Shown here: piece by piece, positions 7,766-13,817 of the stretch | Layout: each line of letters starts with the position of its first letter | Position numbering within the stretch: position 1 is the stretch's first letter | Source: an uncultured Collinsella sp. | GTDB taxonomy: Bacteria > Actinomycetota > Coriobacteriia > Coriobacteriales > Coriobacteriaceae | DNA: 20,919 nt | Assembly (NCBI GenBank): GCA_902465105.1 | Contig: CABQLM010000035.1 | Coordinates: 1-20,919 of the forward strand | Reading direction: 5' to 3' | Made by a program: the position numbers and the translations under genes | Notes under the pieces: model-generated | Databases searched by the model: none | Told to the model about the DNA's origin: nothing | The model's input: only the letters and a program-made list of their open reading frames with translations

Positions 7766-9729
7766 GTGAGGTTCAGGCGCTGGTGGAGTGTCCCGTTATC
7801 GTCGGCACGGCGGGCCACGTCGACCACGGTAAGTCGGCACTGATTGAGGCTCTGACCGGTAAGAATCCCGACCGTCTGGAGGTTGAGCGCCTTCGCGGTA
7901 TGACCGTGGAGCTGGGCTTTGGTGAGCTGGCGCTGCCGAGTGGCAAGATCGTTGGCCTGGTCGACGTGCCGGGCCACGCGCATTACTTGCGCGCCATGGT
8001 GCAGGGCGCCACGGGTGTCGACGTGGCCGTGCTGGTGGTTTCGGCCGTCGAGGGCGTGATGCCGCAGACCCGCGAGCACGTGCATGTGCTGGAGCTGCTG
8101 GGCGTTACGCATATGGTGGTCGCGCTGACGATGTGCGACCTGGCCGATAGCGAAATGATTGAGCTGGCCGAGCTCGATGTCGATGACTTTTTGTCGGGTA
8201 CCGTGTTTGCGGGCGCGCCGATTGTGCCCGTGTCGTCTAAGACGGGCGAGGGGATCGACGGGCTCCTTGCGGTGCTCGACGAGCAGGTAAGTGCCTGCTG
8301 GGATTCCTGTCGCGAGCGTGCCGAGCGTGGCGATGCTGCGCCGCGCCTGCCGATTGACCGCTGCTTTACGATCAAGGGCGTCGGCACCGTCGTGACGGGA
8401 ACGCTGCACGATGCGCTGGTTGCGGTGGGCAACGAGCTGATGGCCTTGCCGTCGCGTACGGTCTGTCGCGTGCGCGGGATTCAGGTGCATGGTGACACGC
8501 CGCTGGCACTGCCCGGACAGCGCGTGGCGCTCAACTTGGTGGGCGATGCTGTCGCCGCGCTCGATCGCGGTGAGATGCTCGGCGTGGAGGGCCGTTTTGG
8601 TCAGACGTTGCGCTTTATGATGACATTCACCTACCTGGGTCGCGAGGGCGCCAAGCCGCGCGTGCTCGAGTCGGGCGCGCGCGTGCATGTGATGGCCGGC
8701 ACGGCCGAGGTTGTTGGCCGCATCATGCTTTTGGAGGGTGAGGCCCCCATGGCGGTGGGCGAGACCCGTACCGTTCAAGTGCGCTTGGAGGAGCCGCTGC
8801 CGCTGCGAGCCGGAGACCATGCCGTGGTGCTGTCGTATTCGCCCGTTATGCTCATTGGCGGCGGGCGTGTGCTGCTTTCGCGCTGCCGTCGCTCGCGCGA
8901 GCTTTCGGCGGGGGAGCGCACGCTGCTTGCAGCGCTTGAGGCCGGCGATGCCGTCGCTGGTGTTGAGGCGTGGTTGGCGCTGCAGACGTTGCCGGTCGTG
9001 GCTGCCGACGTTGCCGCGGCGCTAGATCTTGTTTCCGGTGAGGCCGATGCCGCGCTGAACGAGTTGGTAACGCGAGGTGTTGTGTGCGAGCTTGCCGGCT
9101 CGGGCGGTGCGCTGTATGTGAATGCTGCCGCGCTCGACGCCGCGATGGATGCACTAGCGGCGACCCTGACCGCCATGCACGCGGCGGCTCCCAAGGAGAC
9201 GGGCTTTACGCCCGGCGCCGTTGCCCATGCTGCGTGGCCTGCCGCTGATGAAGGCGTTGCCGCGGCTCTGATTGCCGAGGGCTGCTCGCGTGGTGTGTGC
9301 GCCGCCGAGGGTGCCGAGGTATTCGATCCGCATTCGGCTGCCGCGGCGGCACGCGTGGTGCGAGAGACATGCGAGCGGATCGTCGCGCTGCTTGACGAGG
9401 CCGGCCTGGATGCACCGACGTTGCCCGAGGTGGGCGAACAGCTGCAGCTCGGCCGCGACACCATGACGCGTGCCCTGCGCGAGCTTTCGCTCAATCGCTC
9501 GATCGTTAAGGTCGAGCGCGACGTTGCCCTGTCCGCTGCCGCCGAGACCCATGCGCGCGAGCTCGTCGCCGCCGCCATTGAGGCAGCCGGCGGCGCTGCC
9601 ACCACGAGCGTGCTGCGCGAGGCCCTGGGTGTGTCGCGCAAACGCGCCATCAGCATCTTGGAGCACCTGGATGCCGTGCGCTTTACGGTGCTCGACAAGG
9701 AAGCCGGCGGCCTGCGCTCCCTGCGCTAG
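7762..9729 (+). CDS. selB: Selenocysteine-specific elongation factor
   Basis: GTPase that carries Sec-tRNA(Sec) to UGA codons marked by a SECIS hairpin; 655 residues, in the usual range. The GTPase domain shows G1 GHVDHGKS (18-25), the G2 region RGMTVELGFGEL (45-56) and G3 DVPGH (68-72). The G5-like VSSKTGEG starts at 157. G4 reads TMCD (123-126) where the consensus is N/TKxD, so the guanine-contacting Lys is replaced by Met. EF-Tu-like beta-barrel domains follow (FTIKGVGTVVTGTL from about 200). The last 250 residues contain the winged-helix repeats that bind the SECIS RNA, ending in a typical helix-turn-helix (TTSVLREALGVSRKRAISILEHLD). It is coupled to selA by an ATGA overlap. Confidence 0.96.
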   Translation: MSEVQALVECPVIVGTAGHVDHGKSALIEALTGKNPDRLEVERLRGMTVELGFGELALPSGKIVGLVDVPGHAHYLRAMVQGATGVDVAVLVVSAVEGVMPQTREHVHVLELLGVTHMVVALTMCDLADSEMIELAELDVDDFLSGTVFAGAPIVPVSSKTGEGIDGLLAVLDEQVSACWDSCRERAERGDAAPRLPIDRCFTIKGVGTVVTGTLHDALVAVGNELMALPSRTVCRVRGIQVHGDTPLALPGQRVALNLVGDAVAALDRGEMLGVEGRFGQTLRFMMTFTYLGREGAKPRVLESGARVHVMAGTAEVVGRIMLLEGEAPMAVGETRTVQVRLEEPLPLRAGDHAVVLSYSPVMLIGGGRVLLSRCRRSRELSAGERTLLAALEAGDAVAGVEAWLALQTLPVVAADVAAALDLVSGEADAALNELVTRGVVCELAGSGGALYVNAAALDAAMDALAATLTAMHAAAPKETGFTPGAVAHAAWPAADEGVAAALIAEGCSRGVCAAEGAEVFDPHSAAAAARVVRETCERIVALLDEAGLDAPTLPEVGEQLQLGRDTMTRALRELSLNRSIVKVERDVALSAAAETHARELVAAAIEAAGGAATTSVLREALGVSRKRAISILEHLDAVRFTVLDKEAGGLRSLR

Positions 9730-9744
9730 ATTGGCTGCTCGGTT

Positions 9745-9753
9745 TGGTAAAAT
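9745..9753 (+). promoter_or_regulatory. Extended -10 promoter for the tRNA-Sec gene
   Basis: TGGTAAAAT forms a TGn extended -10 box ending 12 bases before the first tRNA base, about where transcription should start for a short 5' leader. No good -35 hexamer is visible at 16-18 bases upstream, which fits an extended -10 promoter. The selB stop lies only 15 bases upstream, so read-through from selAB is also possible. Confidence 0.5.
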
Positions 9754-9765
9754 ACCTCCGCACTT

Positions 9766-9862
9766 GGGAACGGATGGGCTCCGGTGGGCTCCGCGGTCCT
9801 CAAAACCGTTGCGAGGCGTGCAAAACGTCTTGGATGTGTTCGATTCACATACGTTCCCGCCA
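9766..9862 (+). tRNA. selC: tRNA-Sec (anticodon TCA)
   Basis: Folded by eye. The acceptor stem GGGAACG (9766-9772) pairs with CGTTCCC (9852-9858), with an eighth G9773-A9851 position that is a mismatch. The D stem is the diagnostic 6 bp: GGGCTC (9776-9781) and GGGCTC (9786-9791) with G-T pairs, around the 4-base loop CGGT that E. coli selC also has. The anticodon stem is GCGGT/ACCGT and the anticodon TCA lies at 9800-9802. The long variable arm has a 7-bp stem CGAGGCG/CGTCTTG (9812-9818 and 9826-9832). The T stem is ATGTG/CACAT around TTCGATT. The discriminator is G9859 and the CCA end is encoded. Base 33, just before the anticodon, is C rather than the near-universal T. It sits directly after selA-selB. 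Confidence 0.95.
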
Positions 9863-9870
9863 TACGCTAC

Positions 9871-9925
9871 CAGCGCTTTTGTGCTCGCGGTCTTGCTGCG
9901 TGCCGCAAAGGCGCTGTTTTGTTTT
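9871..9925 (+). terminator. Rho-independent terminator after tRNA-Sec
   Basis: CAGCGC (9871-9876) pairs with GCGCTG (9911-9916), and the stem continues imperfectly inward (TTT against AAAG). The sequence TTTTGTTTT follows directly at 9917-9925. It lies eight bases after the encoded CCA end. The loop between the arms is long (about 28 bases) and may fold further. Confidence 0.6.
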
Positions 9926-10016
9926 GCATGGGTTTGCCGTGCCGCCCACTTTATCGGCGACGGTATTTGGCTTCGTGTGCTGGGTTTTGAGCATGCCGAT
10001 GGGGGTGGTTTGCCGT

Positions 10017-10649
10017 ATGACTACCGTAAGACGGACCGATCTTTCTTGTGTCGTCCAGGCGGGTGGATTGTCGTCGCGCATGGGCTGTGATAAAGCGCGC
10101 ATGGCGTTTTGCGGTGAGCCGCTCATCGAGCGCGTGCTGGGTCGGCTGGCTCAGGTTGCCGGCGAGCTGGTTGTGACGACGTCGCGCCCTTGCGAGCTTG
10201 CCTATCTTGAGGAGCGCGCGTTTGGCGGCCTGGTGCCGCGTGTGGTGGCGGATCTTGAAGGGCCGGCGGGTGCCATGCGCGGCATCGCGAGCTCGTTGGC
10301 CGCGGCCCGGTTGCCGCTCGTGGCGATCGTCGCCTGCGATATGCCGTTTGTCTCGCCGGAACTCATCGGCGCGCTTGCCGATCGTGTTGAGGCCGAGGCG
10401 CTCGACGTGTGCGTGCCGTGCGAGGAGCGGGGGATTGAGCCGCTTTGCGCCGTCTGGCGCCGTGACGCGTGTGCGCCGGTTGCACAAGAGCTGCTCGCCT
10501 GCGACCGCCAGCGCATTCGCTGCCTGATCAATCGCGTTCAGGCTGGTTATATGGATGAGCCGCAGATCGTTAAGGCCGCGGGTTCGACGCTCTGCTTCGA
10601 GAACGTCAATACGCCCGAGGAGTTTGCGGCGGCCGAGTTACTCGCCTAG
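10017..10649 (+). CDS. mobA: Molybdenum cofactor guanylyltransferase
   Basis: Transfers GMP from GTP to Mo-molybdopterin, making the MGD form that DMSO-reductase-type enzymes need, such as the one at 4138-6255 and formate dehydrogenase. The 210 residues show the nucleotide-binding loop AGGLSSRMGCDKA (15-27), the metal-site region ACDMPF and the C-terminal FENVNTPEEF typical of MobA. Three in-frame ATGs (9993, 9999 and 10017) are possible. The last is preferred because it leaves a normal N terminus and has GGTGG nine bases upstream; longer open frame to the left runs back over the tRNA-Sec terminator. MocA-type (MCD) transferases are related, but this sequence looks closer to MobA. Confidence 0.86.
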   Translation: MTTVRRTDLSCVVQAGGLSSRMGCDKARMAFCGEPLIERVLGRLAQVAGELVVTTSRPCELAYLEERAFGGLVPRVVADLEGPAGAMRGIASSLAAARLPLVAIVACDMPFVSPELIGALADRVEAEALDVCVPCEERGIEPLCAVWRRDACAPVAQELLACDRQRIRCLINRVQAGYMDEPQIVKAAGSTLCFENVNTPEEFAAAELLA

Positions 10650-10664
10650 ACGATTGGAGTTGCC

Positions 10665-11060
10665 ATGTCTCACGATATTTGCCCCGACACGGGAGAGCCT
10701 TGCACTTGCGATGGTTCCGAGCCCTGTACCTGCGGTTGCGGTGGCTGTGGACATACTGCGGAAGAGGAAGCGGCCGCCGCGGCGTATCGCGAGTCGCACC
10801 GCGAGGCCTCGTTCGGCGATGCCTCTGATCACGAACGCAAGATCATCGTTTCGTTCGATAGCACCTTCGATGTGATGGAATGCGAACAGCTGTGTCTTGC
10901 CGCCGGTGTGCCCGGGCGCATCATGCCGCTGCCCGGCTCCATTACCGCCGGCTGCGGGCTGTGCTGGGTCATGCCGTTCTCGGGCGATGCGCTCGCGGCC
11001 TTCCGCGCTGCCACCGAAGGCCGCATAACCCCCGCCGACTACCATCAGCTCGTCCTCTAA
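10665..11060 (+). CDS. DUF3343 protein with cysteine-rich N-terminal extension, putative Se/S carrier
   Basis: 131 residues. The second half (about 60-131) matches the small DUF3343 domain: IIVSFDSTFDVMECEQL, then GRIMPLPGSITAGCGLCW. The GCGLC motif is where that family keeps its conserved cysteine. DUF3343 proteins have been described as putative selenium/sulfur carriers and often occur near selenium genes; the function here is inferred. The first 30 residues hold seven cysteines (C6, 13, 15, 21, 23, 25, 28) in CTC and CTCGCGGC patterns, which could bind metal or carry persulfide/perselenide. A short GGAG (10656-10659) precedes the ATG. It follows mobA by 15 bases and is probably co-transcribed with it. 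Confidence 0.75.
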   Translation: MSHDICPDTGEPCTCDGSEPCTCGCGGCGHTAEEEAAAAAYRESHREASFGDASDHERKIIVSFDSTFDVMECEQLCLAAGVPGRIMPLPGSITAGCGLCWVMPFSGDALAAFRAATEGRITPADYHQLVL

Positions 11061-11160
11061 CCACCAACATCACCACAAAGGTGCCTGTTCCCAATGTGGT
11101 GGTTTGGAACATGTGGACGAAACAGGTTTGAAACACGGGTTTTGCATGTCAGGCACTCAA
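11059..11160. repeat. Nested inverted repeats after the DUF3343 gene (possible terminator or small palindromic element)
   Basis: AACCACCAACAT (11059-11070) pairs with ATGTGGTGGTT (11094-11104) with one bulged base and is followed by TTTGG, so it may act as a weak terminator. An overlapping outer pair, GTGCCTG (11081-11087) and CAGGCAC (11150-11156), encloses a further CCTGTT (11084-11089) and AACAGG (11121-11126). Alternative folds therefore exist. No coding potential is apparent. Confidence 0.4.
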
Positions 11161-11238
11161 AAACGCTTCTACCTGCATCGTAATCAAAACGAAACATCTG
11201 CCCGTCTGCTTATGCGAAACTTTCCCGCAACAGTGCGA

Positions 11239-11282
11239 TATTATCCATACTCGATAAAGTTCGCGGCGCATAGGGTGCCGCG
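11239..11282 (+). promoter_or_regulatory. Candidate gdhA promoter and 5' UTR hairpin
   Basis: TATTAT (11239-11244) is a plausible -10 box without a clear -35. Downstream, CGCGGC (11262-11267) and GCCGCG (11277-11282) can form a small hairpin in the leader before the gdhA ribosome-binding site. The rest of the region from 11161 to the gene is AT-richer than its surroundings and shows nothing else I recognise. Confidence 0.25.
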
Positions 11283-11317
11283 ATCAACATTTTTCGTTTC
11301 CCATCATTGGAGGAAGC

Positions 11318-12673
11318 ATGAGCTACACGCAGAAAGTTCTCGAAGAGCTCAAGGCCCGCTATCCCGAGCAGCCTGAGTTCATCCAGGCCGCGACCGAGAT
11401 CCTCGGCACCATCCAGCCGGCGCTCGACGCCCACCCCGAGTACGAGGAGGCCGCCCTGCTGGAGCGCCTCGTCGAGCCCGAGCGCATCGTCATGTTCCGT
11501 GTTCCCTGGGTCGACGACCAGGGCAAGGTTCAGGTCAACCGCGGCTATCGCGTCGAGTTCAACTCTGCCATTGGACCCTACAAGGGCGGTCTGCGCTTTA
11601 ACCCGACGGTCACCCTGGGTATGCTCAAGTTCCTGGGTCTGGAGCAGATCCTCAAGAACAGCCTGACCACCCTTCCCATGGGCGGCGGCAAGGGCGGCTC
11701 CGACTTTGACCCCAAGGGCAAGTCCAACAACGAGATCATGCACTTCTGCCAGTCCTTCATGACCGAGCTCTATCGCCACATCGGCCCCAACACCGACGTT
11801 CCTGCCGGCGACCTGGGCGTTGGCGGCCGCGAGGTTGCCTACCTGTTCGGTCAGTACAAGCGCCTGACCAACGAGTGGACCGGCGTCCTCACCGGCAAGG
11901 GCCTCTCCTTTGGCGGCTCGCTCGCCCGTACCGAGGCCACCGGCTACGGTCTGGCCTACTTTGTGGACGAGTACCTCAAGAGCCGCGGCGACTCCTTCGA
12001 GGGCAAGAACGTCGTCGTGCACGGCTCCGGCAACGTCGCTATCTACGCCGTCCAGAAGGTTTCCCAGCTCGGCGGCAAGGTGCTGGCCTGCTCCGATACT
12101 CACGGCTGGGTCGAGGATCCCGACGGCATCGACTACACTGTGCTCGAGCACGTCTACAACAAGAAGCGCTCCGGCCACGACAAGGGCGTTACGCTCGCTA
12201 TGTACGTTGACGAGAAGCCCAACGCCGTGTGGCACGAGGGCGACGGCCGTGGCGTTTGGCAGCTGCCCTGCGACATCGCGCTGCCCTGCGCTCGCGAGAA
12301 CACACTGCTGCTCGAGGACGCCCAGGCGCTCGTCGCCAACGGCTGCAAGGTGGTCGGCGAGGGCGCGAACATGCCCACGACCATCGAGGCCACGACTTAC
12401 TTCCAGGAGAACGGCGTCGCCTTTATGCCCGGTAAGGCTGCCAACGCCGGCGGCGTGCTCGTGTCCGGCCTGGAGATGAGCCAGAACGCCGAGCATCTGT
12501 CCTGGACCTTCGAGGAGGTCGACGGCAAGCTCGAGCAGCTCATGCGTGGCATGTTCCACAACGTGGACGACACCGCCAAGGAGTACGGCCAGGAGGGCAA
12601 CTTTGTCATGGGCGCCAACATCGCCGGCTTCCTGAAGGTCGCTGACGCCATGCTCGCCCAGGGCGTCTGCTAA
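11318..12673 (+). CDS. gdhA: NADP-type glutamate dehydrogenase
   Basis: Reductive amination of 2-oxoglutarate to glutamate, the main ammonium-assimilating step in many anaerobes; cytoplasmic hexamer. The 451 residues match the short hexameric class (447 in E. coli). Visible signatures are GPYKGGLRF with substrate-binding K89, PMGGGKGG with catalytic K125 and PAGDLGVGGRE with D165. The dinucleotide fold HGSGNVA (235-241) is followed by CSDTHGWV. The cofactor assignment to NADP(H) rests on overall similarity to the E. coli class, not on a single residue. GGAGGA (11309-11314) precedes the ATG. It is transcribed alone: a 257-base gap lies upstream and a strong terminator downstream. Confidence 0.95.
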   Translation: MSYTQKVLEELKARYPEQPEFIQAATEILGTIQPALDAHPEYEEAALLERLVEPERIVMFRVPWVDDQGKVQVNRGYRVEFNSAIGPYKGGLRFNPTVTLGMLKFLGLEQILKNSLTTLPMGGGKGGSDFDPKGKSNNEIMHFCQSFMTELYRHIGPNTDVPAGDLGVGGREVAYLFGQYKRLTNEWTGVLTGKGLSFGGSLARTEATGYGLAYFVDEYLKSRGDSFEGKNVVVHGSGNVAIYAVQKVSQLGGKVLACSDTHGWVEDPDGIDYTVLEHVYNKKRSGHDKGVTLAMYVDEKPNAVWHEGDGRGVWQLPCDIALPCARENTLLLEDAQALVANGCKVVGEGANMPTTIEATTYFQENGVAFMPGKAANAGGVLVSGLEMSQNAEHLSWTFEEVDGKLEQLMRGMFHNVDDTAKEYGQEGNFVMGANIAGFLKVADAMLAQGVC

Positions 12674-12700
12674 ATCTTCGCTCGACATAGCATGTGATAA

Positions 12701-12732
12701 GGCTCCCAGCTATCTGGCTGGGAGCCTTTTTT
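12701..12732 (+). terminator. Rho-independent terminator of gdhA
   Basis: A perfect 10-bp stem, GGCTCCCAGC (12701-12710) and GCTGGGAGCC (12717-12726), with loop TATCTG, is followed directly by six Ts. It begins 27 bases after the gdhA stop. Confidence 0.93.
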
Positions 12733-12748
12733 ATCCCGGAGGACTCCT

Positions 12749-12823
12749 CATAACTTGCGGTGAAATACGGACTGTTTTGCGTCCCAGAACGGCTAATCAG
12801 TCCGTATATCACCGCAAGTTATG
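12749..12823. repeat. Large near-perfect inverted repeat (26-bp arms) between gdhA and the Mo-hydroxylase genes
   Basis: The left arm (12749-12774, beginning CATAACTTGCGG and ending ACGGACTG) is the reverse complement of the right arm (12798-12823) with one mismatch in 26. The loop is 23 bases. It lies after the gdhA terminator and just before the promoter of the next operon. There is no open reading frame and no T run, so it is more likely a mobile or dispersed palindromic element, or an operator-like structure, than a terminator. Confidence 0.85.
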
Positions 12824-12869
12824 GATGGGTGGGTGGATTTTGTCCTAAAACGGTGTGCGGCCCCTCGTT

Positions 12870-12878
12870 TGGTACACT
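12870..12878 (+). promoter_or_regulatory. Candidate extended -10 promoter of the molybdenum hydroxylase operon
   Basis: TGGTACACT has the same TGGTA..T form as the box before tRNA-Sec and lies 24 bases before the first ATG of the operon. No clear -35 is visible. The start of transcription would fall near 12885, leaving a short leader. Confidence 0.4.
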
Positions 12879-12902
12879 TAAAAGTACTGGACAAGTGAAG
12901 AG

Positions 12903-13817
12903 ATGGGGGAGAACGTGCTCAAGTTCGGTACCTACGTCCGTGTTGGAAACGCGGCCGAAGCCTATGAGCTCTTACAGAAGAACCGCAACAACAAGATTGT
13001 GGGCGGCGGCATCTGGATGCGCCTGGGTTCGCGTCGCGTGGCGACGGCGATTGACCTTTCGGCCTGCGGACTCGATCAGATCGAGGAGACCGAGACCGAG
13101 TTTCGCATCGGTGCCATGTGCACTCTGCGCCAGCTCGAGCGCCATACTGAGCTCAACGCGCTCGTCAACCATGTCTTTGAGTTCGCCGTCCACGATATCG
13201 TGGGCGTGCAGCTGCGCAACACCGCCACGGTTGGCGGAAGCATCTACGGCCGCTTTGGCTTCTCGGACGTTCTCTCCGCCTTCCTCGCACTCGATTCCTA
13301 TGTTGAGCTGACGGGTACCGGCCGCGTGCCGCTCGCGGAGTTCGTGCGGATGGGCTATGTGCGCGACGTGATCGAGCACGTCGTGGTCGTTAAGCACGAT
13401 TACCGCGCAAGCTATGAGGCCGTGCGCAAGGCCGCGACCGACTTCCCCTCCTTAAACGTCACCGCCGCCTGGTGGAACAACAGCTGGCATGTCACTGTGG
13501 GTGCCCGCCCGCTGCGTGCGACCCTGCTGCAGGGCGAGGCATGCGGCCTTGCCGCCGAGCAGCCTTCCGAGGACGAGCTGCGCGCCCTGGCCGCATCCGT
13601 GCGCGCGCTGAGCTACGGCACCAACCTGTGGGGCTCGGCTGACTATCGCCGCCGCATCTCGGCCCCGCTCGCCGTCCAGGCCGTGCGCCGCGCCGCCGGC
13701 ATCGAGCTTTCGGCCGCGCTTGCCCGCGAGCTCGAGGGTGTGCAGATTCCTAAGTTTGCCACGGACGAGTATTCCTGCCGCCGCGTGCCCGGCGTCGATT
13801 CTAGCGAGGTGCGCTAA
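12903..13817 (+). CDS. Molybdenum hydroxylase FAD-binding subunit (CoxM/XdhB/YgfM type)
   Basis: FAD subunit of a xanthine-dehydrogenase-like enzyme; it passes electrons from the Fe-S/Mo subunit to the acceptor. Of 304 residues, the N-terminal half shows the FAD site KIVGGGIWMRLGS (31-43), NTATVGGSI (106-114) and SDVLSAFLALDS (121-132), typical of this family. The C-terminal part (about 160-280) fits the CO-dehydrogenase flavoprotein C-terminal domain. The ATG at 12903 has only a weak ribosome-binding site. An in-frame GTG at 12915 has GGGGGAG just before it, but at too short a spacing. The stop overlaps the next start (TAATG). E. coli YgfM beside XdhD is the closest architecture I recognise. 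The substrate cannot be read from the sequence. Confidence 0.87.
   Translation: MGENVLKFGTYVRVGNAAEAYELLQKNRNNKIVGGGIWMRLGSRRVATAIDLSACGLDQIEETETEFRIGAMCTLRQLERHTELNALVNHVFEFAVHDIVGVQLRNTATVGGSIYGRFGFSDVLSAFLALDSYVELTGTGRVPLAEFVRMGYVRDVIEHVVVVKHDYRASYEAVRKAATDFPSLNVTAAWWNNSWHVTVGARPLRATLLQGEACGLAAEQPSEDELRALAASVRALSYGTNLWGSADYRRRISAPLAVQAVRRAAGIELSAALARELEGVQIPKFATDEYSCRRVPGVDSSEVR

Noticed and set aside
9744..10016. Longer mobA starting at 9744
   Set aside because: The upstream part of the frame overlaps the tRNA-Sec gene and its terminator and does not resemble the MobA N terminus, which begins at the AGG motif shortly after 10017.
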